From Calliopum simillimum (lineage: Eukaryota; Arthropoda; Insecta; Diptera; Lauxaniidae), in the NCBI GenBank assembly GCA_951812925.1, contig OX638372.1, forward strand, positions 10,321,410 to 10,385,409: a stretch of 64,000 nt of DNA, written 5' to 3'. The position numbers were made by a program, and so were the translations under genes. How positions within the stretch are numbered: position 1 is the stretch's first letter; every line of letters begins with the position of its first letter. The notes under the pieces are model-generated. The model did no database searches. It was not told the origin of the DNA and saw nothing but the letters and a program-made list of their open reading frames with translations. This document shows, piece after piece, positions 11,397 to 20,934 of the stretch.

Positions 11397-12178
11397 TGAA
11401 GCACTCCATGCCAAGTGTACCAGTTCACAATTTTTTGTTTTCTCCGATTTCGCTCAAATTTGGCAATATGGTAGATCCGCTATGCAAGAACAAAAATCCG
11501 TGAGAATTCGGTCCTAGTACCATTTGAAGTTGGCGTTTTTAGTCATTTTCATGATATGGGTGTTTTTTAAAAAATTTATAGCTTTCCTCTAAAGTTTGTA
11601 AATTCATAAATCTAAGTTACTGGTCCCATTCATTTTGAAGTGTTCTTTTTATAAAAAAATATTTTTTTTCACCAAAATTTTTTACACTTCAAAATACTTC
11701 TGAATTTTTTTTAAAAAAAGCCCCCTTCGATTTTTTTTAAAAGTACTTTAAATTAAAGCATAATTTATAAGCTTTAAAATGATGTATGACTCAAAATGAA
11801 ATTCGGAAGCAAAATGGAAGTTTTTGGCTTTTGAACGCCCGCGGAAGGCAAAAATCTTTTTTTACTCAAGAGGAAAGCATCTTACGAAAAAAGTGTACTA
11901 GGCATAAAATGCTTAGAATCATCAAGGAAATAAGTGTGAAATTTTTTGGGAATTTTTTGGAAAGTTAAAATAATGATTTTTTTTTTTGAGTAATTTTTGA
12001 AAAAAATTTAAAAAAATAACGCTAACTTCAGCACCCTGTATTTTAACAACAAACGGTATTAGGACCAAATCCTCCCGGATTGTTGTTCTTGCACACCGGA
12101 TCTACCATATTGCCAAATTTGAGCGAAATCGGAGAAAAAAAAAATTTTGAACTGGTACACTTGGCATGGAGTGCTTCA
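11397..12178. mobile_element. 0.78-kb foldback element next to the previous one
   Basis: The left end TGAAGCACTCCATGCCAAGT and the right end (its inverse, ending GGAGTGCTTCA) form long TIRs of ~120 bp including GTACCAGTTCA, CTCCGATTTCGCTCAAATTT, GGCAATATGGTAGATCC and GGTCCTARTACC. The interior (11640-12010) is A/T-rich and contains a ~110-bp core shared with the foldback at 44708-45992. It starts 4 bp after the 2-kb foldback ends. No transposase is present. Confidence 0.8.
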
Positions 12179-12340
12179 AATGTATACTTTTAAAATAAAA
12201 TTGATTATACAAACATACATACATATGTAAAAATAATAAATCAATTAACATAACCACTTAGTATTGCCGTTGTCCAAATTTTGGCCATTCATCTAAAGAA
12301 ACATACTGATTTTCCGAGTTAAAATTTTTCTCACTTTACA

Positions 12341-12857
12341 ATCGGTAAAAGTCCAAAAGTATCGATAAAAATCTAAAATATCGATAAAAACTGAAAAACA
12401 TCGAAAAACATCTTAACTGTCGCTAAAAATCCAAGAGTATTGATAGTCATCTAAAATATCGGCAAAAGTCCAAAAGCATCGATAATCATCTGAAATATCG
12501 GTAAAAGCTGATAAGTATCGAAAAACATCGGCAAAGTCAAAAAGTATCGCAAAACATCTGGAAAATCGAAAGGTATCGAAAACCATAAAAAATATTCGAG
12601 AAACTTCAAAAGTTTAGAAAAACCCCTAAAATATTGGCAAAGTTCTAATTTATCGAAAAAATCTTAAAAGTCCAAAAGAATCGATAATCATCTAAAATAT
12701 CGGCAAAAGTCAAAACATATCGAAAACATCTAAAATATCGTTTAAAGTCCAAAAGTATCGATTATCATCTAAAATATCGGTAAAAGCTGAAAAGTATCGA
12801 AAAACATTTGTAAAGTCAAAAAGTATCGAAAAACATCTAAAATATCGAAATATCGGT
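12341..12857. repeat. ~39-bp minisatellite rich in TATCGATA-like words
   Basis: About 13 degenerate units resemble ATCGGTAAAAGTCC, AAAAGTATCGATAATCATCT and AAAAT in series. TATCGATA occurs exactly at 12360-12367 and 12379-12386 and in one-change forms several more times. TATCGATA is the DRE/BEAF-type motif known from Drosophila promoters and insulators (family knowledge); function here is not shown. A Phe/Tyr-rich frame on the minus strand is a by-product of the repeat. Confidence 0.8.
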
Positions 12858-13301
12858 ACAGAACTTCGACCGAATATAATGAAACAGTTTTTTTTTGGAA
12901 GTAAGAGAAAGCCACAACCACAAATTTTCTCACTCCATTGTCTTACCCACTTTCTTAACAATACAAGTGCTATTGATGTTGTATTTATATCCTATTTTTA
13001 AATGCCTTAATGGCAACTGTTGAGGATATTTTTATATTTTGTGCATTCTTCACAACACTTCCTTTCATATAAAAACTTAATAAATCTAAAATCAGTTAAA
13101 TATTTAGCTGGTTCATTGAGAAAATACACTTAACCCTTTCAATACTGATGGGACATATGTGTCCCATTGCGTGTTTCCTTTAACTAACAAAATTATTAAT
13201 ATCATATTTTCATCCCATCTGTTATTAGCGTTCAATGTGATAATTTTCCCATGTTTTAATTTCATTATTTCTTATATGGGTCTCATATGGATCATAATAA
13301 C
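12858..13301. other. Left flank of the BEL element, with a TTAACCC word
   Basis: No gene was found. At 13130 TTAACCCTTTC is followed by the perfect hairpin ATGGGACATATGTGTCCCAT (13148-13167). This arrangement resembles TTAACCC-type ends elsewhere in the window (41711, 47544) and may be the end of a piggyBac-like relic interrupted by the BEL insertion (inference). Confidence 0.4.
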
Positions 13302-13623
13302 TGTCTAAGAACAAACTAAGTAGTTGCGTTGAGTTTAACGTTTCATAACAGACTAATTTATTTTTGTCAAATTTCTTATGACTAGCTTAAAATGTTACAT
13401 TGCTATGCGCCACTGAGAGTATTAGAATCGTATGATTTAACAGTTAGGTGAAAAGCAAAATAGAAAGAAGAATTACTCGAATGATTTTACGGTTCTTTAA
13501 ATAGTAGAAAAAACAACCAGTGGCGGTGTAAACTAAATTATTAAATAGCAAAATTTTCAAAATTAAAGAATTCAAATTCTAGTCAAATAAACTTAGGATA
13601 AAACTTAATATTTTTCATAAACA
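13302..13623 (-). repeat. 3' LTR of the BEL/Pao element
   Basis: The LTR reads TGTTTATG... to ...CTTAGACA on the minus strand, giving canonical TG/CA ends. It is identical to 18431-18752 apart from two bases. The integrase frame ends only 23 bp before it, which leaves little room for a polypurine tract; the adjoining minus-strand text GGCTGGCGGTTA is G-rich. Confidence 0.95.
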
Positions 13624-13646
13624 TAACCGCCAGCCTTGAACGGCGT

Positions 13647-15071
13647 TCAACATTCCTTTGGCAATTGATGAAGTTTAGCAACTGGCCTCTTGAAAGTTGA
13701 ATTCTCAGTTTTGATAGTGACAACTCTGACGAGCCCATCGGATCCAGCATGGGTTTCGATTACACGGCCAAGTTTCCAGCAAGCGGGAGGTAGATTATCT
13801 TCACGTATCAGGACGACGTCACCAATAATTAGATTAGATTTTTCTTTCAACCATTTAGATTTTGGTTGAAGTGACAGCAAATAATCAGTTGACCAGCGAG
13901 ACCAAAAATATTGAGTTAATTGTTGAACCAATCTCCATTTAGATAATAACCCAGTTTTGAGATGAGTTATGTCTGCTTCTGGCAACGAGTTCAGGGGCCT
14001 TCCAACTAAGAAATGTCCAGGCGTTATATAGGGGACGTCATCAGAATCAGCTTGGACTAAAGGCCTCGAATTTAATATAGCCTCAATTCTAGCTAGGAGA
14101 GTTGATAATTCCTCAAAGTTTAGTGTAGCTTGACCCATAGTTCTTCTTAGATGAAACTTCATAGACTTGACTGTAGACTCCCATAACCCACCGAAATGTG
14201 GCGTATTTGGTGGTATGAAGTGCCACTGAATACCCTTTGAAGATAAAAAATTCGAAATATCATTATTAGATTCAAAAGAAGTTACCATTTTGTGAATTTC
14301 ATTCAGCTTTCTGGCAGCTCCTTGAAAATTAGTTCCATTATCGCTGTGTATATGACCACACAGACCACGTCTAGCAACAAATCGATCGAGAGCGGCTAAG
14401 AAGGCATCGGTACTCAAATCGGAGACAAGTTCTAGGTGAACAGCTTTGGTCACTAAGCAGATAAAGACTGCAACATATGCTTTGACTTTCGGGGCCTTTC
14501 TGCCACTGTGCTGCTTATACAATATAGGCCCAGCATAGTCGCATCCAACTTCGTAAAATGGAAAGGCAGCGTTGACACGAAATTTGGGCAAGTCGCCCAT
14601 AAGTTGCTCTTGAGCTCGTGCACTAAAGCGAGTGCAAGCTCCACACTGGCGAATTACAGTTTTAACAATTTCACGAGCACCAATTATCCAATATTTTTGC
14701 CGCAGTGTAGCGAACAACAAAGTAATTCCGCTATGAAGATTTTTCACGTGCAAATCGTGAACAATTTTCCGAACGATTGGGCTGTCTTTATGAAGAATTA
14801 TTTGATGCTGACTGTCATAAGGTAGGTCAGCTTTAGTTAATCTTCCGCCAACACGCAGCAGCCCATCAGCATCCACGAATGGTGAAAGTTTCCGTAGTTT
14901 TTTGTTAGTTAGGGTAGCTTGACCTTGCTGAATAGACGACATAATCTCAAAAAAGTCAACCGCTTGATAGTATTTATACAATTTTAGTTCAGCAAACTTA
15001 AGTTCTTTGACTTTGAGAGGTGAGGTGTCTCTGCACTTATTTTTGAAAATGTTGATTCCAAATAACGCCAA
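13647..15071 (-). CDS. BEL/Pao integrase frame (C-terminal part of pol, partial)
   Basis: A 474-codon frame encoding the integrase that would insert the cDNA into chromosomes. An HHCC zinc-binding region is visible (His108, His113, Cys143, Cys146). The DDE catalytic triad is present as Asp178 (CDYAGP), Asp244 (HSDNGTNF) and Glu298 (GGLWES), with spacings of 65 and 53 residues. The C-terminal part (about 405-474) is the extra domain that follows the core in BEL/Pao integrases. The ATG at 15071 is probably not a true start: the first ~12 codons come from a different part of pol, fused out of frame by a deletion near 15035, and in an intact element this would be read as part of the long polyprotein. 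No stop interrupts the integrase itself. Confidence 0.92.
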   Translation of the reverse strand: MALFGINIFKNKCRDTSPLKVKELKFAELKLYKYYQAVDFFEIMSSIQQGQATLTNKKLRKLSPFVDADGLLRVGGRLTKADLPYDSQHQIILHKDSPIVRKIVHDLHVKNLHSGITLLFATLRQKYWIIGAREIVKTVIRQCGACTRFSARAQEQLMGDLPKFRVNAAFPFYEVGCDYAGPILYKQHSGRKAPKVKAYVAVFICLVTKAVHLELVSDLSTDAFLAALDRFVARRGLCGHIHSDNGTNFQGAARKLNEIHKMVTSFESNNDISNFLSSKGIQWHFIPPNTPHFGGLWESTVKSMKFHLRRTMGQATLNFEELSTLLARIEAILNSRPLVQADSDDVPYITPGHFLVGRPLNSLPEADITHLKTGLLSKWRLVQQLTQYFWSRWSTDYLLSLQPKSKWLKEKSNLIIGDVVLIREDNLPPACWKLGRVIETHAGSDGLVRVVTIKTENSTFKRPVAKLHQLPKEC

Positions 15072-15165
15072 GGAGGCATACTGTCATATCCGATGGCACA
15101 TCGACCATGCTATAAATTTCCTCACTATCTGGAATCTTTTGAAGAATACTACTCGATTTGTGGCC
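15030..15165 (-). other. Frameshift and deletion junction in BEL pol
   Basis: Just after the RT motif KWATN (about 15160) the reading frame slips by one base, and the last ~23 codons of the upstream frame are nonsense-like. RT-like residues continue in another frame for ~35 codons, to about 15045. Sequence then jumps to the region just before integrase. From the usual layout of the family, roughly 250-300 residues (RT end and RNase H) are missing. Two independent lesions therefore make this copy unable to produce a full pol. Confidence 0.8.
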
Positions 15166-18020
15166 CACTTCCTTAAGTGGAAACCGCCAGCCGTAAGCAA
15201 ATTATTTAATTGTTCTGCTAGCTCTTGAGCTTCTTTTAGGGTATTGGAGCCTGCCATACAATCGTCAACATAAAATGAATTTTTAACAGCTTCAATAGCC
15301 ATAGGGTACCGATTATGCTCGTCATCACTCAGCTGTAGGAGAGTGCGAATAGAAAGATAGGGTGCGGGACGCGTGCCATAAGTTACAGTAGTTAATCGAT
15401 AATGTTGAACTTCCTCATTAGGTGAATTTCGCCATAAAATGCGCTGATAGTCCTGATCACATTCTTGTACATTTATCATTCGAAACATTTGTTGAATGTC
15501 TGCCGAAAAGCAGTACTTCTTACAACGATATCTCAAAAGAACAGCTATTAAGTCTTGTTGCAAAATTGGTCCTTTTAGTAAATTGTCATTTAGCGATTTT
15601 CCATTAGATGATTTAGCAGAACCATCAAATACCACTCTTAGTTTTGTGGTTAAAGAATTTTCTCTAAGAACAGCATGGTGAGGCAAGTAATAAACGTTTT
15701 CGGACGGACGATTTATTTCCTCCTGGGGAACAAGTTTCATATGACCCAGTGACAAGTATTCACTCATAAATTCTGTATAGGATAGTTTTAAATCAGGATT
15801 AGATTTAAATTTCCTTTCCATAGACAGTTGTCGTCTTAAGGCCCCCGCATAGGATTTACCAGTTTCAGGATTTTTCACAAATGGAAGTCTGACTGAATAT
15901 CTATCAGCACGGATAGTAGTAGATTTATAAAAGTCTTCAGCTTGCTGATCTTCAGCAGTCAAAGTAGTAGTCATCTGAGGGACGCTTTCAAGTTTCCAAA
16001 ATAGTTGCAAAGTTTGGTTCAAATCAACTTCAGGTATATTTTGAGTCATTATGTGGCAAGTACTAAAGGTGTTTTCAGACGTACAACCTCCACAAACAAC
16101 ATAGCCAAAGATTGTATTTTGAGCTAGCAAATTACCATTTTTAACAATACGCCCTTCTTTTAATAGAGTAAAGAAATAGTCATATCCTACAAGGATGTCA
16201 ATATCCTTTGGAGTATCAAATTTGGGATCAGCAAGAGACAGATTTTTTATATCTTCCCAATAGTTTATTGTAAGCGAAGAACATGGCAATTGAGATGTAA
16301 GACTCTTAAAAACATGGGCTAGCATGACAACACTTTCAGAATTATAAATAGATTTTACCTGAAGCTCGACTATACCCCGTGTTGCACCAGCCTTGTTATT
16401 TCCCAATCCGTGGATAAATATTTTAGAGGCAGATCGTTGTAATCCAAGTCTATTTGCACACCGCTCGGAAATCAACGTGTTCTGGCATCCAGAGTCCAAT
16501 AGAATATTACAGCCTTGGAAGCAACCCATGTTGTCCTTAACAAAAACCCTAGCAGTGGGCAAAAGCATATTTAGATTTCTTACCTCAGATGTGGCAGCAA
16601 GATTGATTGATGTAGTTACAGCATCTATTGTAGCTTCGACCTTTTTAGGCAGTTCACTCGATTTTTTCTCATCCTTAGTGGGGAGAGAATCCACTTTTTT
16701 CACCATGGCAGCTGCGACCGTATTGTAGTTAGAATTTCGCTCTAGATGAATATAAGAATGATGATGACCTTTGCAAAATTCACAAAGGTGTTTAGATGGA
16801 CAATTTTGTACTGAATGTCCCTGCTTCAAACAATTAAAACACAATCTTTTCTCTTTTACAAAATTTATGCGATTGGGCGTAGACATCTTGATAAACGTAG
16901 GGCAATAGGCAAGATGGTGGTCTTGAGAGCACGCAAAACAGGATCGTTTCATGTAGCCAGAATAAGTTCTGACGGATTTAATTTTAGATTGTGTTCCGCC
17001 AGCGCGTTGCTTTTCAATTGGAGTTGGAACACGTTCTAATGCATCACAACGTTCATTGATGAAAATGATAAAATTCTCCAGCGTAGGAAATGTAGTTTTA
17101 CTACAATGCTCAGCCCAAGAATGATGAGTTTCTCTATCGACTTTTTTAAGTAAAAGATGTATCAGCCACGGATCACGTTTCTCTGCTTCCTCGCCTTGCG
17201 CTCTAAGCCCACGTATAACTTCATCAGCAATATTCGATACGTTTCGAAGACCTTGAGAGTCATCTGCTTTAGATATAGATAAAAATGTTTCGATTAAAGA
17301 ATCAATAACCAGTGAAGGCTTATCATAACGATCTTGAATCTTTTTTATGGCTTCCTCGTAGTTTTGATCTGACACAGCAAGATGTCGTATAAGCATGGCA
17401 GGCTCACCCTTTAACAACCCTTTCAGATATTGAAACTTCTGTGATGCCGTCAATGTATGGTTGTTATGCACTGAGCTGTTGAATAAATCAAAGAATGATC
17501 TAAATTCAGAGTAGTTACCTTCAAATATTGGAATATTCAGCTTAGGAAGTCGTATATCAGCAGCTGGGGCAGCGGTGTTCGCGGTAGGTGACGAAGTCGT
17601 AGCACCAACATTTGCTAATGGCGGTTGTAGCGCTGTCAATTTTTCCAAAAAAGATGTTTGGGACTCCAACAGTTTCTGCATAGCATCTTGATGCGTTGTT
17701 GTTGAGTTGAGGGGATCACTATTAACATTTGCAGCAAGCAGCTTGGCATCAATAATTTCACTGAACTTCGCTTTCATTTGAAAATATCTCTCTTCAAATT
17801 CTTCTAATTCAGTATCACGTTCCGGTACATCTTCATCAAGAGCAGCCATCTCAATATCCAACGATTGAAAATTATCGTATATTTTCTCCAAATTTTCTAA
17901 TCTGGCTCGTATTTCAAAAAGCGACGTTTCGGTAGTAATTTGGCTCAAAAACTTTTCCAACCTGGTTGCAGTTCCCTTTAGATAGGTTCTTTTATTCCGT
18001 AGAGTATCGATGGTAGCCAT
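15084..18020 (-). CDS. BEL/Pao gag-protease-reverse transcriptase polyprotein (C-truncated)
   Basis: A 978-codon frame. Residues 1-100 are charged and coiled-coil-like. About 158-300 is the DUF1759-type gag core, starting LPKLNIPIFEGN. Zinc knuckles lie at 361-373 and 394-407 (C394-x2-C397-x4-H402-x4-C407) and a further Cys/His cluster follows. Protease is marked by LLDSG (catalytic Asp509). RT runs from about 793 (LRVVFDGSA) and has the YVDD active site at 917-920, with Tyr-Val-Asp-Asp intact. The frame is open through RT and leaves its family after residue 955 because of a one-base slip. The ATG at 18020 is the first in frame after the leader and gives the usual gag N-terminus, so I accept it. 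Proteins would act in cytoplasmic virus-like particles. Confidence 0.93.
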   Translation of the reverse strand: MATIDTLRNKRTYLKGTATRLEKFLSQITTETSLFEIRARLENLEKIYDNFQSLDIEMAALDEDVPERDTELEEFEERYFQMKAKFSEIIDAKLLAANVNSDPLNSTTTHQDAMQKLLESQTSFLEKLTALQPPLANVGATTSSPTANTAAPAADIRLPKLNIPIFEGNYSEFRSFFDLFNSSVHNNHTLTASQKFQYLKGLLKGEPAMLIRHLAVSDQNYEEAIKKIQDRYDKPSLVIDSLIETFLSISKADDSQGLRNVSNIADEVIRGLRAQGEEAEKRDPWLIHLLLKKVDRETHHSWAEHCSKTTFPTLENFIIFINERCDALERVPTPIEKQRAGGTQSKIKSVRTYSGYMKRSCFACSQDHHLAYCPTFIKMSTPNRINFVKEKRLCFNCLKQGHSVQNCPSKHLCEFCKGHHHSYIHLERNSNYNTVAAAMVKKVDSLPTKDEKKSSELPKKVEATIDAVTTSINLAATSEVRNLNMLLPTARVFVKDNMGCFQGCNILLDSGCQNTLISERCANRLGLQRSASKIFIHGLGNNKAGATRGIVELQVKSIYNSESVVMLAHVFKSLTSQLPCSSLTINYWEDIKNLSLADPKFDTPKDIDILVGYDYFFTLLKEGRIVKNGNLLAQNTIFGYVVCGGCTSENTFSTCHIMTQNIPEVDLNQTLQLFWKLESVPQMTTTLTAEDQQAEDFYKSTTIRADRYSVRLPFVKNPETGKSYAGALRRQLSMERKFKSNPDLKLSYTEFMSEYLSLGHMKLVPQEEINRPSENVYYLPHHAVLRENSLTTKLRVVFDGSAKSSNGKSLNDNLLKGPILQQDLIAVLLRYRCKKYCFSADIQQMFRMINVQECDQDYQRILWRNSPNEEVQHYRLTTVTYGTRPAPYLSIRTLLQLSDDEHNRYPMAIEAVKNSFYVDDCMAGSNTLKEAQELAEQLNNLLTAGGFHLRKWATNRVVFFKRFQIVRKFIAWSMCHRI

Positions 18021-18407
18021 AATTTACTTAGGAAGTTTTTTTTACACACTTTAATTTTTATAATAAAATCCAGTTGAGGAGCACTTCAACAGTAAAAACA
18101 CTTTTTTAGTTTTTTTTAACAAAATCCAGTTGAGGAGCACTTCGATAGTTAAAACACTTTTTTAGTTTTTTTTGTTTTTTCACAAGTTGTATGTGAAGCT
18201 TTATGCAGCTGGGCAAAAGAATTTGCAAACAGTTATGTTCGTATGTATGTTTTCAACGCAACAACAATATATATATACACAATGTTTTTTTTTTTTATTA
18301 TGCGCAGTAATAAGCAGCCACAATTAAAACACACAATTTTGTTTTTGTTTTTTACTATTAAGCGCGGTAATAGAAAATAAAATTTAACTCTCTTTAACGC
18401 GACAACG
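18021..18407 (-). other. BEL leader with a tandem duplication
   Basis: The untranslated leader lies between primer site and gag start. A ~56-bp block containing AAAATCCAGTTGAGGAGCAC and AACACTTTTTTAGTTTTTTT occurs twice in tandem (about 18065-18117 and 18119-18171, plus-strand coordinates). A TA-rich run lies near 18268-18280. The duplication is inside the element and may be family-specific. Confidence 0.75.
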
Positions 18408-18425
18408 ATCACGTCGGGGTCACCA
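18408..18425 (-). promoter_or_regulatory. tRNA-Trp primer-binding site
   Basis: On the minus strand, 5 bp inside the 5' LTR, lies TGGTGACCCCGACGTGAT. These 18 bases are complementary to the conserved 3' end of eukaryotic tRNA-Trp including CCA, the same site used by some other retroelements. It would prime minus-strand cDNA synthesis. Position and perfect length support it strongly. Confidence 0.92.
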
Positions 18426-18430
18426 AAAAA

Positions 18431-18752
18431 TGTCTAAGAACAAACTAAGTAGTTGCGTTGAGTTTAACGTTTCATAAGTGACTAATTTATTTTTGTCAAA
18501 TTTCTTATGACTAGCTTAAAATGTTACATTGCTATGCGCCACTGAGAGTATTAGAATCGTATGATTTAACAGTTAGGTGAAAAGCAAAATAGAAAGAAGA
18601 ATTACTCGAATGATTTTACGGTTCTTTAAATAGTAGAAAAAACAACCAGTGGCGGTGTAAACTAAATTATTAAATAGCAAAATTTTCAAAATTAAAGAAT
18701 TCAAATTCTAGTCAAATAAACTTAGGATAAAACTTAATATTTTTCATAAACA
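18431..18752 (-). repeat. 5' LTR of the BEL/Pao element
   Basis: This 322-bp copy carries the element's promoter. On the minus strand it opens TGTTTATGAAAAATATTAAG and closes with ...TTGTTCTTAGACA. Two substitutions separate it from the 3' LTR. Confidence 0.95.
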
Positions 18753-18920
18753 TATATTTTGTTATTTTCATTCATGAGAAACGAATTTTTGATTTTTTTT
18801 ATCAAAAAATATCACGAAACCGGGCGTAAATATTTAGTAAACGACGGTTGCCATCGTCCGGACGGTTTTTTTTTCAGTGGCTCCTAGTACAATTTTTTTA
18901 GAATATTTTTGGAATTTTTT
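18753..18920. other. Right flank of the BEL element
   Basis: AT-rich DNA with an imperfect hairpin (GATTTTTTTTATCAAAAAAT) and the word AGTAAACGACGG, which recurs near 35280. No coding content. Confidence 0.4.
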
Positions 18921-18992
18921 TTAACCCATTATAAACAAGTTTGTGGAAAAAAGGATCAAAAAGACACTTAAAAACGCGATATAATGGGTTAA
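18921..18992. mobile_element. 72-bp TTAA-bounded mini-element, copy 1
   Basis: Starts TTAACCCATTATA and ends with its inverse, TATAATGGGTTAA. A 71-bp relative with the same ends and the same middle word GGRTCRAAAAGAC lies at 42023-42093. TTAA at both ends is the insertion signature of piggyBac-type elements (family knowledge). The element is too short for any gene. It partly overlaps the hairpin at 18968-19071. Confidence 0.5.
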
Positions 18993-19071
18993 GATGTTCA
19001 CATAACTTTATGTAAAATCAGGCATGGAACAATATTTAAGAACATCTTAACCCATTATATCGCGTTTTTAA
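18968..19071. repeat. Perfect 32-bp inverted repeat with 40-bp loop
   Basis: The stretch 18968-18999 (TTAAAAACGCGATATAATGG and onward) is an exact reverse complement of 19040-19071. Such a perfect match in otherwise drifting DNA implies a recent rearrangement or an element end. The left arm contains the right end of the 72-bp TTAA element. Confidence 0.85.
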
Positions 19072-20934
19072 CGCGGTACCACTGGATTCGTTAGGAAAAA
19101 TACTAACAAAATGTACATTTCAAATTTTTTCTGTTCAATTGTGGAGTGCTCAAACAGGGGGTTTTCACAAAATTTCGACTTTTTTGAGCTGAAAAGTTCA
19201 CTTAACGCCAAAAACAGACGTCTAATCAGAAAACTAATGATGCCATTCGATTTTACGAGAAAAAATACATAAGAATCCATGTCTTGGATTTCAATTTTCG
19301 ACCTACTACGAAGCTGAGAATTGATTCACTTCGGACCTATGAGCATTAATTTTTAAACCCAGTTTTTAACCTTCAAAAATATATCGACACCCCTTCCGGT
19401 CATCTCTTAGAGCTAGGGTGGCTCCAAGAAAAATTTAATACGGTGTATACAATTATCCAATTATCTTTTGAACGGTTTTTTAATTTTTTTTGTGCGACTC
19501 CTCGTTAAAGAGTATTCGCAATTTTAAAAGTAAGACATTTAAATATGAAATTATACGTAGCATTTACATATAAAAACTGTGCACAACTTTTTAAATTGGG
19601 TTATCTCCTAAACTATAAGCTACACAAAAATATTTTTTACATCTTTAAATTGGAAATTTCCTGTGTTACAAAATTGTGGAGAAAAATTTTTCTGTAAAAG
19701 TTTGCGTAAGCGAGATATTTGAAAAAAAAAAAACTGATTTTAGCGACCTTTGAGCCTGAATAACTTTTTATGCGCACAATGGACTTCAATGGACTTTTTT
19801 CTCTTTATTCATCATGCTTTAGTAAAAACAATTCCGGTGAAAAAAATTCACTTGGAATTATTTCGCACAGCAGCTCTTTTTTCGACTACTTTCCCTGGGC
19901 TATTTGTTGATGTGCTTTATGTGTCTGAGACTTGTTTAATAATGTTGAAAGTAACTTATTAAAATGTTCTCATAAAGTCCGTTCCCACCGACTTTGTTGG
20001 TTAATGCTTGGTTACGCACAAAGTAATTTGATTTGCGGATTAACAAATGCTTTTGAAATTGGATGAAAAATTTAAGTTGGTTTTAAATAAACCAATTAAA
20101 CAAACAAATAAATGTCAGCATGGTATTGCAATTTTTGTAAAGGAAAATAAAGTGACTAAATAATGCTTAAAGGAAATGTTTTTTTTTTTGTTTTTTTCAA
20201 TGTAAACATAATCCAAATATCATGTAAAAGTAGACAACAATCACTTTTGGCAATCAGTTTAAAGATACAAACAGTTGCATTAAAAAATAGGGTAAAGTTT
20301 TTGGCTTAGACACACACACACACATAAAATTTATTGGACAGACAGTTGAAAGCCGACTCGTATAGTGGCAATAATTTAATGTACATTTTTCAACTCTGTT
20401 TACCGTCCGTCCTTTGTGAATTTAACAATGGTAACTACAGTGAAAAATGCATTTCGAAAGTAAAGAGTTATAGTTCTTGAAGAACAAAAGTAAGGCCTAA
20501 AATATTAATGTTCCTTTGATTTACATATATACATATGCTGATGGTTATAGCATAGTGTTGCCAATATACACAAGTTTCTATTTAGTATTGGGAACAATAA
20601 AAAGTTTACTCAGAAGAAGTAATGTACAGTGAGCGGTGCCTTGTTTCCACTAACTATAGTTAACCAAGTCAATGTGAAGGTAAAACGAAATTCAAAGCTT
20701 GGCGTTCATATTGCTGGCATTCACTTGATTAGAGGGCGTTCAACAGCCGAAAATTTTTATTTTTCTACCAAATCCCATCTTTAAAAATAAAAAAATTCAT
20801 GCAGTTTAAGACTGTGAACAGTTTTGCAAAGAATTTTTTTGTTGTTGAAAAATTGATATTTTGTGTGTTATGTTCGAAAAACTAAAAAAGACCGAACATT
20901 TTGCGTCATAAAACCCCTTGTATAAAATTTTTTG
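19072..20934. other. AT-rich stretch without recognisable gene
   Basis: Short frames at 19068-19280 and 19750-19962 have no family resemblance. 19580-19760 has text like ACAAAATTGTGGAGAAAAAT, which resembles parts of the element at 28392-28867, so a decayed relative is possible. A short CA run lies at about 20310-20323. No TIR pair was found. Confidence 0.4.

Larger units (their letters stand above)
13302..18752 (-). mobile_element. BEL/Pao LTR retrotransposon, recent but internally deleted
   Basis: The 5451-bp element has two 322-bp LTRs that differ at only two adjacent-region positions (CATAACAGAC against CATAAGTGAC). In minus-strand order it has the 5' LTR, a tRNA-Trp primer site, a leader, a gag-protease-RT frame and an integrase frame, then the 3' LTR. 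Domain order gag, zinc knuckles, protease, RT, integrase, and the long gag-pol fusion, are those of BEL/Pao. It is shorter than typical intact family members (about 6-7.5 kb) because the end of RT and the RNase H region are absent. LTR similarity implies recent insertion. No matching 5-bp target duplication is visible (ATAAC on the left, TATAT on the right). Confidence 0.95.

Noticed and set aside
12710..12961. 83-codon Phe/Asp-rich minus-strand frame
   Set aside because: It is translated minisatellite plus flank, with no family likeness.
13302..18752. Perfect target-site duplication around the BEL element
   Set aside because: Flanks ATAAC and TATAT do not match at 4, 5 or 6 bp.
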